25,930 nt of DNA from an uncultured SAR324 cluster bacterium (GCA_902513935.1 CABXOR010000026.1:1-25930); one strand, 5' to 3'; numbered from the stretch's first letter, positions 1-9,538 are shown. Program-made: numbers and translations. The notes: generated from the sequence alone by a model not told the origin.

Positions 1-771
1 TCCCAAATCATAGTTGTAGATGTCAGCATTACCCTGCTTCATCAACGTCAGCAATATTGATTCGCCATCCAGATTCCAGCTTGCGCTCAGCGGTTGAAAT
101 CCGGAAGGAAATGAAAGAATTTTGGCACGAAGACGTTTTGAAGGCTGAATGGCCAGTTGTGCGCTGGAGCGTGTGAGTGTTGTATAAAGGATGTTATTAC
201 CGTCGAAAGACCAACTTGACAGATTATTGGAACCAAGATTGTATGAAAATCGCTTTAGCACAGTTCCATCAAAACTACTAAGAAAAATGTTTTTTCGCCA
301 ATTCGATTTTTGTGCAGTGTAGGAAATTCTGCTGGTGGAGACCCCTTCAAATCCTAGCGTGTTTTCTACAAACCAGTCAGCCAGTTTTAACCCGAGTTTT
401 CTCAAATCCTGATTTGTTCCGTCCGGAAACAATTCTTTGGAAACAGGAGTTTTTTCTCCCTGGGACCAGAGCATAATTTTTAATAGAAACGGCTTACTTT
501 TTAGTTCCAGATCAAGGTGAAAGATAACCTTTTCGGACTGATCAAACTCTTCTTTTGATTCACTAACAAACTGAAAATAAAGTACTTTTTCTAAATTAGT
601 TTTGAATACATTCTGCAAAAATACGACTTCAGGACTGCTCTCTTTTGAAAGTCCGACTTTGATAGGAATGAACTTTGGATTTGTGATTTCGAAATAATCT
701 ATGGCGGAAACACTGCCCCCGCAAGTAAGCATGATCAATCCCAACAGCAGAAAAAATAAACCAGCCCGCAT
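1..771 (-). CDS. tolB: TolB-like periplasmic protein, N-terminal part (runs off the left edge)
   Basis: The visible 257 residues begin with a hydrophobic signal segment (RAGLFFLLLGLIML), then a mixed alpha/beta N-terminal domain (about residues 25-150). Beta-propeller repeats follow, with TolB-like phrases such as WSFDGNNILYTT and WNLDGESILLTL. TolB is the periplasmic partner of Pal and TolA in the Tol-Pal system, which maintains the outer membrane during division. The gene directly downstream of a TolA/TonB-type gene supports this. The rest of the propeller lies outside the window. The start is uncertain. ATG at 771 gives a clean signal peptide but has no clear ribosome binding site. An in-frame GTG at 810 would add 13 residues and lie 10 bases after the upstream stop, which suits translational coupling. 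Confidence 0.85.
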   Translation of the reverse strand, partial: MRAGLFFLLLGLIMLTCGGSVSAIDYFEITNPKFIPIKVGLSKESSPEVVFLQNVFKTNLEKVLYFQFVSESKEEFDQSEKVIFHLDLELKSKPFLLKIMLWSQGEKTPVSKELFPDGTNQDLRKLGLKLADWFVENTLGFEGVSTSRISYTAQKSNWRKNIFLSSFDGTVLKRFSYNLGSNNLSSWSFDGNNILYTTLTRSSAQLAIQPSKRLRAKILSFPSGFQPLSASWNLDGESILLTLMKQGNADIYNYDLG

Positions 772-820
772 GCGTAATTTTAGCTGAAAAACATAATTTG
801 TCGACTTCACTGGAATCTTA

Positions 821-1582
821 TTATTTGAAGTTAGCTGGACTGAAGCGGATACCAAATTTGTATGAATCTTCTGGATAGGACTTTGGCAAGGCTGGGAGAA
901 ATTGCAAGTTTTTCAGTAAATTTTTCACAGATTTGTACAGTAAAGAATTACCGGTTTCTGCATGGTACCATTTTGAAATTCGGCCGTCTTTGTTAATTTC
1001 AAACTTAATCACAACGGTATTTGTACTTCCAACCAAATTGATTGGAACTTTCCACTGTTCAGACAAAAACACTTCCAGTTCCTTACGGTAATTCAACAAT
1101 TCTACCGGATTTAAATTGGTAGTTCCAATATCCACTTTCTGGTTTTGCAGCCCAACCGGTTTCAAAAGTGTTAATAGTGAAACCACTTGGCCGGAAAACG
1201 GTTTTTTTGAATCTTTGGATACTTTCAAACGTTCAGGAAATTTTTCTATTTGGCTGAGTATGTTCTTAAAAGACAGTTTTGGTTTAGATTTTTTCTTTTT
1301 GCTGGGAGTAATAATCAGGGGCTTTTTTTGTTGCCTGTAAAAAACAATATCAGGAAAAATCAAAGAAGTAGTTGTCATTTTTGCTGAAGTCTCCGGAGTT
1401 GTTTTGCTGACTGCACCAGAAGAGAGTAGTATTTTTTTAGCTAAAAACTGAGACCATTCCTGCCAAGGTTTGTCACCCCTTCCGATCATTCCAGGATACC
1501 AGTATAGCAAGGCAGATAACAAAAAAAAATGTAATAACAATGAAAACAGGATTCCACCTGAAAAACGCCATTTAAACGTCAT
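821..1582 (-). CDS. tolA: TolA/TonB-type periplasmic energy transducer
   Basis: This protein of about 253 residues has one N-terminal transmembrane anchor (about residues 9-28, rich in Leu and Phe). A Lys/Pro-rich central stretch follows, then a C-terminal TonB/TolA-like domain containing VVIKFEINKDGRISKW and a terminal FLPALPKSYPED segment. Such proteins couple the inner-membrane proton motive force (via TolQR or ExbBD) to the outer membrane. The next gene is tolB-like, so a TolA role is preferred over TonB. It is shorter than enterobacterial TolA and lacks the long Ala/Lys helical domain. An in-frame TTG at 1594, abutting the nadK stop, would add four residues. ATG at 1582 is preferred because GGATCGG lies just upstream. 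No tolQ or tolR is visible. Confidence 0.72.
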   Translation of the reverse strand: MTFKWRFSGGILFSLLLHFFLLSALLYWYPGMIGRGDKPWQEWSQFLAKKILLSSGAVSKTTPETSAKMTTTSLIFPDIVFYRQQKKPLIITPSKKKKSKPKLSFKNILSQIEKFPERLKVSKDSKKPFSGQVVSLLTLLKPVGLQNQKVDIGTTNLNPVELLNYRKELEVFLSEQWKVPINLVGSTNTVVIKFEINKDGRISKWYHAETGNSLLYKSVKNLLKNLQFLPALPKSYPEDSYKFGIRFSPANFK

Positions 1583-1594
1583 AAACCGATCCAA

Positions 1595-2416
1595 CTATTT
1601 TTCACTGCTGTGGAACCAGGACAGTCGTGAAGAAAGATTGTGAAAAAAATAATTCTTTCCCATGAAAACTAATTTTGCCTGTCTTGCCGACTCCTGAATG
1701 AGAACTTCATCTCCAATTTTAAGCGGCACCTTTTCTTTCCCATCCGCAGAAAGATAAATTTCTTTTTCATGAGTCTGTTCTGATATTACAAGCCTGATTT
1801 TGGACTCTCCGGTGACAACCAGATGTCTGGACCTGAAATCATACTCGTTCAAGCCTGCGATTATCATACAACGCAGTTCCGGAATTACAATTGGAGATCC
1901 GGCGGCAAGTAAATATGCAGTACTTCCGGTTGCAGTCCCCACGATAACTCCGTCTCCGCGAACCCGTCGTATATGCTTCCCGTTGATGCTTAACTCAACT
2001 GCGATTAGTCGAGTTGCACCACGGACTACGATTTCATTCACTGCATAGTCAGTCCCAAGAGAATGAAGGCACTCTAGTACTGAACGTTCACTGATTATAT
2101 AATTTCCGTCAAGTACACTTTGAAGCATATCAGTCAAATCTTCACGGTCTCCCGCAGTTAAAAAACCGACATTTCCGAAATTGACTGCCAAAACCGGACA
2201 CTCCGGAAAAAGACTTAATGCTGCAAGTACAGTCCCATCTCCGCCAAATGAGACAATTAAATCCAAACCGGTCTCACTTTTTTCCCCATCAGCGAGAGTG
2301 GTAATTTCAATACCGTGAGGAACAAACCACTCTTGCAACAACTCCGTTACCGGAAGCACCAGTTGCTGAGAAAAAATACCGACTTTGCGTAGCTTGATTT
2401 TATTTTCGTTCACCAC
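1595..2416 (-). CDS. nadK: NAD kinase
   Basis: The 273-residue product phosphorylates NAD to NADP in the cytosol. Family motifs are clear. GGDGT lies at residues 58-62 (ATP/NAD site with catalytic Asp60), the GNVGFLT variant of the NxGxLGFLT motif at about 81-87, and the conserved NE pair at 127-128. The GDG...TATGSTAY block is at 154-168, where the usual TPTGSTAY has Ala for Pro. Length is typical. Start is a GTG (two GTG codons in tandem at 2416 and 2413) preceded by an A/G-rich AAAGA. It is the first gene of the leftward cluster nadK-tolA-tolB, and its stop abuts the next gene. Confidence 0.95.
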   Translation of the reverse strand: MVNENKIKLRKVGIFSQQLVLPVTELLQEWFVPHGIEITTLADGEKSETGLDLIVSFGGDGTVLAALSLFPECPVLAVNFGNVGFLTAGDREDLTDMLQSVLDGNYIISERSVLECLHSLGTDYAVNEIVVRGATRLIAVELSINGKHIRRVRGDGVIVGTATGSTAYLLAAGSPIVIPELRCMIIAGLNEYDFRSRHLVVTGESKIRLVISEQTHEKEIYLSADGKEKVPLKIGDEVLIQESARQAKLVFMGKNYFFHNLSSRLSWFHSSEK

Positions 2417-2634
2417 TCTTTATATAAAAAATTTCTATGTCTTTACAGTATCTTCGGGCACTATCGGCTTTCTTGTCAAGTAAAAAACCCCGGCTGGTTG
2501 TCTTCTGCATAAATTGATTATAAAAAATTATTAAAATAATGCTTAAAATCCGGTTTTCAGTCTCAGGCTTGCGTTTCCTGTGTATATATGTGATGATTTA
2601 CAAGTTAAAACAATAACATTTATTTCAGACAACT
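2417..2634. promoter_or_regulatory. Divergent promoter region between nadK and ftsH
   Basis: This 218-base AT-rich gap separates two divergent genes, so it must carry promoters for both. On the minus strand a perfect TTGACA lies at 2479-2474, with only a poor -10 match at standard spacing. On the plus strand TTGCGT followed by TATATATG near 2570-2590 is suggestive but off-spacing. No hairpin or known riboswitch was recognised. Exact promoters are not determined. Confidence 0.35.
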
Positions 2635-4440
2635 ATGAATACATTCTTACGTAATATCGGCATCTGGCTTGTGATCGGCCTTGTAATGCTGATGCTCTTT
2701 AATCTGGTTGGGCCAAGAGAATCAAACGAGAGGGAAATTTCTTTTTCAGAATTTATTTCTCAAATCGAATCCGGTTCTGTGCTGGAAGTTATAATCCGTG
2801 GGAGTCAAATTCATGGTGTCAGCGATACAAATGGTTCTTTTCAAACTCAAGTTCCGAATTACCCTGCACTGTTCAAAATATTGGACAGCCATCAAGTACG
2901 TGTTAAAGTTGAGCCAACCGATGAAACTAATTTATTTATGGCCATCCTGAGCAGTTGGCTTCCTATGATCCTGATTATTGGTATCTGGCTCTTCTTTATG
3001 CGTCAGGTCCAGGGTGGAGGAAACCGTGCCATGGGTTTTGGAAAAATCCGCTCACGAATAACCACCACGGAAGACAATCCGATAAAATTTGAAGATGTTC
3101 AGGGAATTGATGAATCACGGGAAGAATTGGAGGAAATCGTAGATTTTCTGAAAGACCCCGGAAAATTTGAAAGACTTGGAGGAGAAATCCCAAGAGGTGT
3201 TTTATTAATGGGAGAACCTGGAACCGGAAAAACCCTCCTGGCCAAAGCAATTGCAGGTGAGGCTGCAGTTCCTTTTTTCAGTATCAGCGGTTCCGATTTT
3301 GTGGAAATGTTCGTTGGTGTCGGTGCCAGCCGTGTCAGGGACATGTTTGTGCAAGGTAAAAAACACGCACCGTGTATCATTTTCATTGATGAAATCGATG
3401 CAGTCGGGCGCAGCCGGGGTGCCGGTCTTGGAGGGGGAAACGATGAACGTGAACAGACTCTGAACCAGTTACTGGTTGAGATGGATGGTTTTGAAGTAAA
3501 TGAAGGCATTATTGTTGTAGCTGCAACTAATCGACCGGATGTGCTGGATCATGCTTTGCTGCGTCCAGGACGTTTTGACCGGCATGTAGTTGTACCTTCT
3601 CCGGATATCAAAGGTCGTGAAAATATTTTGAAAACGCACAGTAAAAAGATTGAACTGGATAAAAAAGTAAGTTTGAACAAAATAGCACGTGGAACTCCAG
3701 GATTTACCGGTGCAGACCTGGCTAATCTTGTCAATGAAGCAGCACTTTGGGCTGCGCGTCAGGATAAAGAAACAGTGGATAATGATGATTTTGAATATGC
3801 AAGAGATAGAGTAATGATGGGCGCAGAGCGGCGCAGTATCTTAATTAGTGATGAAGAAAAAGAGACTACAGCCTATCATGAGGTTGGACATGCTCTAGTT
3901 GCAGCCAGTATTGAAGAAGTTGACCCCGTGCATAAGGTGAGTATAATTCCGCGAGGACGAGCTTTAGGAGTTACAATGCTCCTACCGGAAGAAGATCGAC
4001 ACAGTCATAACAGGCGTTCTTTGCTAGGGCAAATAACCATGACGATGGGAGGACGTGCGGCAGAACATTTAGTATTTAATCGCTTCACTACAGGTGCCAG
4101 CGATGACCTGAAAAGAGCTACAGAATTAGCCCGAAAAATGGTTTGCCAGTGGGGAATGAGTGAGAAACTGGGTCCACTGACTTATACTGAAGATGCGGGG
4201 CATGTTTTTCTGGGGCGCGATTTACAACAGCATTCTGAATTCAGCAATGAGTCCATACGTATGATTGATGAAGAAGTGCTTGAAATCCTAAATTCATCTT
4301 ATGAGCGGGCAAAAGCGATTTTAAAAACTTACCGTAAAGCACTTGAATCGCTTGCCCTGACATTGCTGGAAAAAGAAACTATTGATGGAGAAAATGTGCT
4401 GCAGGTTATGGAGGAGTTTACACCAAAAACTAAAAAATAG
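2635..4440 (+). CDS. ftsH: ATP-dependent zinc metalloprotease FtsH
   Basis: The 601-residue product is a membrane-anchored AAA+ protease that degrades misfolded membrane proteins and regulatory substrates. Two transmembrane segments (about residues 8-25 and 104-123) flank a periplasmic domain. The AAA module has Walker A GEPGTGKT at 193-200 (Glu in place of the commoner second-position Pro), Walker B IIFIDE at 248-253, and the second region of homology [18 protein letters not shown]. The zinc protease site is HEVGH at 415-419, with Asp491 (in [10 protein letters not shown]) as the expected third ligand. Length is slightly short because the C-terminal tail is short. The gene is followed by a 110-base gap and then cdaA. 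No strong ribosome binding site precedes the ATG. Confidence 0.97.
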   Translation: MNTFLRNIGIWLVIGLVMLMLFNLVGPRESNEREISFSEFISQIESGSVLEVIIRGSQIHGVSDTNGSFQTQVPNYPALFKILDSHQVRVKVEPTDETNLFMAILSSWLPMILIIGIWLFFMRQVQGGGNRAMGFGKIRSRITTTEDNPIKFEDVQGIDESREELEEIVDFLKDPGKFERLGGEIPRGVLLMGEPGTGKTLLAKAIAGEAAVPFFSISGSDFVEMFVGVGASRVRDMFVQGKKHAPCIIFIDEIDAVGRSRGAGLGGGNDEREQTLNQLLVEMDGFEVNEGIIVVAATNRPDVLDHALLRPGRFDRHVVVPSPDIKGRENILKTHSKKIELDKKVSLNKIARGTPGFTGADLANLVNEAALWAARQDKETVDNDDFEYARDRVMMGAERRSILISDEEKETTAYHEVGHALVAASIEEVDPVHKVSIIPRGRALGVTMLLPEEDRHSHNRRSLLGQITMTMGGRAAEHLVFNRFTTGASDDLKRATELARKMVCQWGMSEKLGPLTYTEDAGHVFLGRDLQQHSEFSNESIRMIDEEVLEILNSSYERAKAILKTYRKALESLALTLLEKETIDGENVLQVMEEFTPKTKK

Positions 4441-4550
4441 TGTCTGAATATTTTTTGATTTTCAAATGACTTTGAGCTCACAAATTATACTCATCTTTTC
4501 CTAATATCGAGATAACCTAAAACTCCCCTTTCCCTTTTCGGAGACTTTCA

Positions 4551-5456
4551 GTGGAAACACTTTTGCCAATTTTTACAGGTAACTTTACCTTTCGCTGGCA
4601 GGATCTGTTTGATATTGTCCTCTTATCGATAATTTTTTATCGCATTCTTCTCCTCATCAGAGGCACACGTTCCATTCCCATGTTAATGGGTTTTATTTTG
4701 CTGCTGGCACTTTATCTTGTTTCGCTGATTTTGAATTTGGAAGCCACACAGCTACTCCTTGATAATTTGGGGCAGTCACTGGTGCTGGTACTCGTTGTAC
4801 TGTTTCAGACGGATATTCGTAACGGACTGGCACAAATTGGGGTTTTCACTCTTTTCCGTGAAAACAGTCAGCAAAAAAGAAATTTGGTAGAGAGCATCCT
4901 GCATGCTTGTCTGCAGATGTCACAGCAGGGTATAGGAGCCCTGATTGTTCTTGAACAGGAAGTTGGATTGAAAAATTTCAGTGATCGGGGTACACAATTA
5001 AACTCAACTGTCAGTGAACAGCTTTTGCTGAGTATTTTTCATCCATCATCGCCTTTACACGACGGCGCCGTTATTATCAGCAACAAGGGTGATTTGTTGG
5101 CCGCACAGTGCATTTTACCTGTTTCGATGAACAGTCGTCTCAGCTCTTCTCTCGGAACCAGGCATCGTGCTGCAATTGGTCTGACAGAAGAAACGGATGC
5201 AGCAGTCCTGATTGTTTCTGAAGAACGCAGGGAAATCAGTCTTAGTTACCGCGGTCAGTTAATACGCGGTGCAAATGAAGATATTCGCAAAGCCCTCCTG
5301 GATGTGCTTGAAGGCAACATTCCTGGTGCCATCAAGGAAAAGGAAACAAAAGACACCTATATAAAAACTAAGTTGAAGAAAACAAAAAATACCAAGGAAA
5401 CGTCCGATGATTTTAAAACTCCGGATAATACTCCTGTAGAAACAAACAAAGGTTGA
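4551..5456 (+). CDS. cdaA: Diadenylate cyclase CdaA (membrane-bound DAC)
   Basis: This 301-residue enzyme condenses two ATP to cyclic di-AMP. Hydrophobic helices span about residues 20-37, 41-62 and 70-88. They are followed by a DisA_N (DAC) domain with the catalytic DGA at 171-173 and the RHR ATP-binding motif at 204-206 (TRHRAAIG). The C-terminal 40 residues form a Lys/Thr-rich, probably disordered tail. Start is GTG at 4551 with a good upstream GGAGA at 4540-4544. The stop lies three bases before the cdaR start, so the two are coupled, matching the usual cdaA-cdaR pairing. In many bacteria glmM follows this pair; here pdxJ does. Confidence 0.95.
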   Translation: METLLPIFTGNFTFRWQDLFDIVLLSIIFYRILLLIRGTRSIPMLMGFILLLALYLVSLILNLEATQLLLDNLGQSLVLVLVVLFQTDIRNGLAQIGVFTLFRENSQQKRNLVESILHACLQMSQQGIGALIVLEQEVGLKNFSDRGTQLNSTVSEQLLLSIFHPSSPLHDGAVIISNKGDLLAAQCILPVSMNSRLSSSLGTRHRAAIGLTEETDAAVLIVSEERREISLSYRGQLIRGANEDIRKALLDVLEGNIPGAIKEKETKDTYIKTKLKKTKNTKETSDDFKTPDNTPVETNKG

Positions 5457-5459
5457 CAG

Positions 5460-6365
5460 ATGCGAATAAATGTCTACTTCAAAGTGCTTGCAGTTGTTTT
5501 AGCTGTCTTTGTCTGGTTTCTTGCCCGGAAATCTGGAGAACCTATTCAAATGAGTTTTTATGCTCCGGTTGTTTTCAAAAATGTTTCTCCGTCCTTTCAG
5601 GTCACTTCCGATCCGCCGCAGGTCAACATAGTGGTACACACCAACAGCAGGGATGCATTTAATCCTCAGGAGATCCAGGCTGTTCTTGATCTCGACAAAG
5701 CGCAGGAAGGAACGCTTTCGTATGTGCTGACTGAGAATCACATTTTATCACCGGTGAAGGTAGAGATAACACGCATTCATCCTTCACAAATCACGGTTAG
5801 AATAGAGGAGTTGATTGAAAAATCTTTTGTGATAAAACCACGTTATCAGGGTACTCCACAGAAGGGGTACCTGATGAGGAAAATCATAATCATTCCGGAC
5901 TCCCTTACAATGCGCGGGCCACGCTCAGTACTGGAAAAACTCGACTATGTTTCTGCTCATGAAATTGAGCTGGAAGGACTTAAAGAAAGTGTCACAATGC
6001 GGGTTGATTTGGATTTGCCAAGAGGGAATGTGCAAATCATCAATCAGAATGTTGATTTTTATTCTGCAGAAATAACTATCGACAGTTTGCCGATCAAGAA
6101 ACGATTTTCCAAAATTCCGGTTTTTTTACGGAACATGGATTATGTCAGTGTAATAAATCCTAGTACTTTCAATGTTTTCGTTGAAGGTCCTGAAGATTTG
6201 ATTGAGGGTTTAAATCTGAATAAACTTTATGGTGAAATTGATCTTTCAACATTTGAACCCGGAGAGTATCCTAAAGTAACTCCAAAAGTTGTAAAACCGG
6301 ATGGAATAACCGTCCTTCAACAGTGGCCTATAGTTTCAGTTTGGGTTAAAAATGAAAGAAACTAA
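5460..6365 (+). CDS. cdaR: CdaR, YbbR-domain regulator of diadenylate cyclase
   Basis: The 301-residue protein has one N-terminal transmembrane helix (about residues 6-22), with the remainder outside the cytoplasm as repeated YbbR-type beta domains (about residues 35-110, 120-200 and 215-298). CdaR binds CdaA in the membrane and modulates c-di-AMP synthesis. The start lies three bases after the cdaA stop, and AAAGG upstream serves as ribosome binding site within the cdaA tail. Identification rests on domain layout and the cdaA neighbour; YbbR sequences are poorly conserved. Confidence 0.88.
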   Translation: MRINVYFKVLAVVLAVFVWFLARKSGEPIQMSFYAPVVFKNVSPSFQVTSDPPQVNIVVHTNSRDAFNPQEIQAVLDLDKAQEGTLSYVLTENHILSPVKVEITRIHPSQITVRIEELIEKSFVIKPRYQGTPQKGYLMRKIIIIPDSLTMRGPRSVLEKLDYVSAHEIELEGLKESVTMRVDLDLPRGNVQIINQNVDFYSAEITIDSLPIKKRFSKIPVFLRNMDYVSVINPSTFNVFVEGPEDLIEGLNLNKLYGEIDLSTFEPGEYPKVTPKVVKPDGITVLQQWPIVSVWVKNERN

Positions 6366-6477
6366 ACGACTGGCAGCAGTCATTTAACGAATAACAGAAA
6401 AAAATCGGCAGCAGTTTTTGAATTTTGAATTTGTTTGAAAGAACTTTGAATACAGTAAAGAACTGTAAACCAAAAAA

Positions 6478-7200
6478 ATGATTGCTTTACACATTAATAT
6501 TGATCACGTGGCGACTGTCAGGCAGGCCCGTCAAATCAGCGAACCGGATCCTGTTACCGCAGCAGGATTAGTAGAACTGGCTGGAGCGGATGGTATCACA
6601 ATTCATCTGCGTGAAGACCGTCGACATATTATTGACCGGGACGTCCGGATTTTACGGGAAACCATTAAAACTCGAATGAACCTGGAAATGGCTGCAACAG
6701 CAGAAATGTTTGCTATTGCACTGGATATTTGTCCGGATATCGTGACCCTTGTTCCTGAAAAACGGGAGGAAGTGACTACGGAAGGAGGACTGGATATTGC
6801 CGGTACAGCAGAAATTATGCATAAAGGAATAGCCCAACTCCGGGATGTGGGAATCCGGGTGAGTTTATTCATTGATCCGGATGCAGAACAAATCAAGGCA
6901 AGTCAAAAAGCTGGTGCTGAGGATGTTGAACTGCACACTGGCTGTTATGCAAATGCAGAAAATTCTGAAGAACTGGACAGGGAATATCAGCGTCTGGTTT
7001 CTGCAGCAGAATTGGCACATCAGGAAAAACTACAGGTAAATGCCGGACACGGACTTAATTACATCAATACCCAGCGTATTTGCGGCCTGCCGCATTTACG
7101 TGAATTGAACATAGGACACAGCATTGTCAGTCGGGCGATTTTTGTTGGTATTTCTCAAGCAGTGCAGGAAATGAGAGAAATCATAATTCGAAACTCATAA
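6478..7200 (+). CDS. pdxJ: Pyridoxine 5'-phosphate synthase
   Basis: This 240-residue TIM-barrel enzyme of the DXP-dependent vitamin B6 route condenses 3-amino-2-oxopropyl phosphate with 1-deoxyxylulose 5-phosphate to give pyridoxine 5'-phosphate. Diagnostic motifs are present: NIDHVATVRQAR at residues 7-18, HLREDRRHI at 43-51, the catalytic Glu70 in MNLEMA, PEKREEVTTEGG at 93-104, and AGHGLNY at 189-195 with the conserved His191. Length is normal. It lies 112 bases after cdaR and 8 bases before rng, suggesting cotranscription with the latter. Confidence 0.97.
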   Translation: MIALHINIDHVATVRQARQISEPDPVTAAGLVELAGADGITIHLREDRRHIIDRDVRILRETIKTRMNLEMAATAEMFAIALDICPDIVTLVPEKREEVTTEGGLDIAGTAEIMHKGIAQLRDVGIRVSLFIDPDAEQIKASQKAGAEDVELHTGCYANAENSEELDREYQRLVSAAELAHQEKLQVNAGHGLNYINTQRICGLPHLRELNIGHSIVSRAIFVGISQAVQEMREIIIRNS

Positions 7201-7208
7201 ACTATTTA

Positions 7209-8678
7209 ATGGCAAAAGAAATTATTATAAATCACACTTCTCACGAAACCAGGGTTGCCGTGATTGAAGGTGGAGAACTATCAGAGCTTTATCACGAACG
7301 CGAAAAAACGATACGTCTTGTGGACAATATTTACAAGGGAAAGGTATTGAATGTTCTGCCTGGAATGGAGTCTGCCTTTGTTGATATTGGTTCTGAGAGG
7401 GCGGCATTTTTACATATTGATGACATTCTTCCGGAAAATGAAATTTTTGGGGAAACTCCTAATAATAATTTAGAACAACAAAAGATTGGTCAGTTGATTA
7501 AAGAAGGACAGGACGTTTTGGTGCAGGTTTCAAAGGGTCCAATTGGTACAAAGGGTGCCCGCATAACCAGTCATGTTTCAATTCCTGGGAGGAATCTCGT
7601 TTATTTGCCTGCTACAAAAACTCTTGGGGTTTCCCGTCAAATAAATCAGGAAAAAGAACGTGAGAGATTGAGGGAGATTGTGGACCGTTTACGTCCGGAA
7701 AATGCTGGATTCATCATCCGGACGGTTGCAGAAGGACACAGTGAAGAAGATTTGCATTCTGACATCAATTATCTGGTTTCTATTTGGAATGATATTCTGG
7801 AAAAATATAAAACACTTCCTGCTCCCTCGCTTCTGCATTCAGATCTGAATGTGATTTTCCGAACGATTCGTGATCTTTTTTCAGCAGATATCAGCAAGTT
7901 GGTTGTTGACGACAAAAGTCAGTTTAATAAGGTTCGTCAGTTTGTGCGCTCTTACTTGCCGCGATATGGGTCTGTAATTGAAAATTATACTAAAGCAGAA
8001 CCTGTTTTTGATCATTACGGAATCGAAAATGAAATTGACCGCGCTCTCGGGAACAAAGTCTGGCTGCGCTCCGGAGGTCACCTTGTAATCGATCAGACTG
8101 AAGCATTAACTGCAGTTGATGTGAATACAGGACGCTTCGTCGGTAAGGAAAGTCATGAAAAAACAATTTTGCGTACAAACATTGAAGCTGCTGAGGAAAT
8201 CGTTTACCAGCTGCAGCTGAGAAATATTGGCGGAATTATTATTATTGATTTCATTGATATGGAGACACAGCAGCACCGGCAAATTGTTTATCAGACCCTG
8301 AAGGACCAACTTCGTTCTGATAAGGCACGCAGCAAAATTCTGCAAATAAGTGAGATGGGCCTCGTCGAAATGACCCGCAAGCGTGATCGCGAAAACCTGA
8401 ACCGCTATCTGTGTGACCCTTGTCCGTATTGTGATGGAACAGGCCAGATAAAATCTCCGTCCACAGTTTGTTATGAAGCTTTCCGCGAAGTCCGTCGCAG
8501 CTGCCGTAGAAACACAAAAGGATCTGTTGCAATATTTTTGCACTCAGATGTTTTTAAATATATCCAGGAGGAAGAACAGGAAGCCCTCAAAACGCTGGAA
8601 AATGAAGTGGGCCGCAGCATTACCATTAAATTATCTGATGATTTGCACCGCGAACAATTTGAACTTTACGAATACTGA
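7209..8678 (+). CDS. rng: Ribonuclease G (Rne/Rng family)
   Basis: The 489-residue endoribonuclease processes 5' ends of rRNA and decays mRNA. An N-terminal S1-like domain occupies about residues 35-130. Metal-binding catalytic aspartates are Asp304 in TAVDVNTG and Asp347/Asp350 in IDFIDME. The zinc-link CPYCDGTG motif follows near residue 406. Length matches RNase G rather than RNase E, since the long C-terminal scaffold is absent. It starts 8 bases after pdxJ without a clear ribosome binding site, so coupling is likely. The following gene starts almost at its stop codon. Confidence 0.95.
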   Translation: MAKEIIINHTSHETRVAVIEGGELSELYHEREKTIRLVDNIYKGKVLNVLPGMESAFVDIGSERAAFLHIDDILPENEIFGETPNNNLEQQKIGQLIKEGQDVLVQVSKGPIGTKGARITSHVSIPGRNLVYLPATKTLGVSRQINQEKERERLREIVDRLRPENAGFIIRTVAEGHSEEDLHSDINYLVSIWNDILEKYKTLPAPSLLHSDLNVIFRTIRDLFSADISKLVVDDKSQFNKVRQFVRSYLPRYGSVIENYTKAEPVFDHYGIENEIDRALGNKVWLRSGGHLVIDQTEALTAVDVNTGRFVGKESHEKTILRTNIEAAEEIVYQLQLRNIGGIIIIDFIDMETQQHRQIVYQTLKDQLRSDKARSKILQISEMGLVEMTRKRDRENLNRYLCDPCPYCDGTGQIKSPSTVCYEAFREVRRSCRRNTKGSVAIFLHSDVFKYIQEEEQEALKTLENEVGRSITIKLSDDLHREQFELYEY

Positions 8679-8679
8679 G

Positions 8680-9414
8680 TTGACCAGAGAAACAGCCAGA
8701 CAAAATTTCAAGAATCACATTGTAGAAAACGTCTATCCGGGACGCGGGATTGTGATCGGCCGCAACCAGAAGAATTCGTGGATTGTTATATACTGGATTA
8801 TGGGCCGCAGTTCAAACAGTCGAAATAGAATTTTCAGGCACGAAAACGGAATATTACATACTGAAGTCGTCGATCCTTCTCTGGAGGAAGATCCGTCACT
8901 AATTATTTACAACGCCGTTCGTGATGTCGATGATTGTGTAGTTGTCACAAACGGAAGTCAGACCGATACAATTTGTGAAGGTTTTATGCAGGGTGAAAGT
9001 TTTTACGATTCACTGCACAAGGAAAAACATGAACCGGATGCACCGAATTTTACACCCCGTATTTCCGGAATGATAGAGCAAAAAAAATCATCAGTGACTT
9101 TGGCCAAAATCAGTAAAAGTGATTTTTCGGCAGAGCAGTCTGTCTATCATTTTTATCGCTATAATGAAACTGGAGCTGGATTTGGATATTGCCTGACCAC
9201 ATACATGGGCGACGGGAATCCGCTTCCCTCTTTCAAGGGTGAACCAATTCTGCTTCCGCTGGAAGGTGATGCAGAACAAATTGCTGAAAAATACTGGGAG
9301 GCGCTGAATCAGGACAATCGTATTTCTCTTTCCGTTAGGGAATTGACTGTCTCTGGAAAGGACAGCATGAAAATAACTAATCGCTTTGATTCCCGCGACG
9401 GGGAGAAAAAATAG
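8680..9414 (+). CDS. IMP cyclohydrolase (PurO-type, IMP_cyclohyd family)
   Basis: The 244-residue product resembles the bacterial branch of the archaeal-type IMP cyclohydrolase family, which closes FAICAR to IMP in the last step of purine synthesis. The N-terminal YPGRGIVIGRN, then YWIMGRSSNSRNRIF, a central NGSQTDT, and GFGYCLTTYMGDGNPLPSF are characteristic. The reading frame stays open upstream inside rng, but family N-termini begin about 15-20 residues before the PGRG motif. That favours the TTG at 8680, immediately after the rng stop; ATG at 8638 (overlapping rng) is the alternative. No strong ribosome binding site is seen, so coupling with rng is expected. Most bacteria use PurH for this step; whether this genome also has purH cannot be told. 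Confidence 0.8.
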   Translation: MTRETARQNFKNHIVENVYPGRGIVIGRNQKNSWIVIYWIMGRSSNSRNRIFRHENGILHTEVVDPSLEEDPSLIIYNAVRDVDDCVVVTNGSQTDTICEGFMQGESFYDSLHKEKHEPDAPNFTPRISGMIEQKKSSVTLAKISKSDFSAEQSVYHFYRYNETGAGFGYCLTTYMGDGNPLPSFKGEPILLPLEGDAEQIAEKYWEALNQDNRISLSVRELTVSGKDSMKITNRFDSRDGEKK

Positions 9415-9532
9415 TCCGGATTAAATATTTCTCACCAGATCAAAGATATTTATCACAATCGCAGTCTCATCTCACTTTAATTAAAGAATTAATCGAAAAG
9501 GCAGGACAGGAGAGTTTTCACTTATTAAATGA

Positions 9533-9538
9533 TATAAT
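9533..9538 (+). promoter_or_regulatory. Candidate -10 element in the gap before the receiver-domain gene
   Basis: A perfect TATAAT lies in the AT-rich 214-base gap between the IMP cyclohydrolase gene and the next gene. No convincing -35 hexamer sits 16-18 bases upstream, so this is only a weak promoter candidate. No terminator hairpin was recognised in the gap. Confidence 0.25.

Noticed and set aside
3099..3509. Minus-strand frame of 136 codons within ftsH
   Set aside because: It is a shadow of the highly conserved AAA domain with no independent support.
2635..4440. Walker A of FtsH reads GEPGTGKT rather than GPPGTGKT
   Set aside because: The nucleotide-binding Gly, Lys and Thr are intact and all other motifs are normal; this looks like harmless family variation.
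8473..8679. Upstream extension of the IMP cyclohydrolase frame inside rng
   Set aside because: The bases are needed for the RNase G C-terminus in another frame, and the extension has no resemblance to the N-terminus of the IMP cyclohydrolase family.
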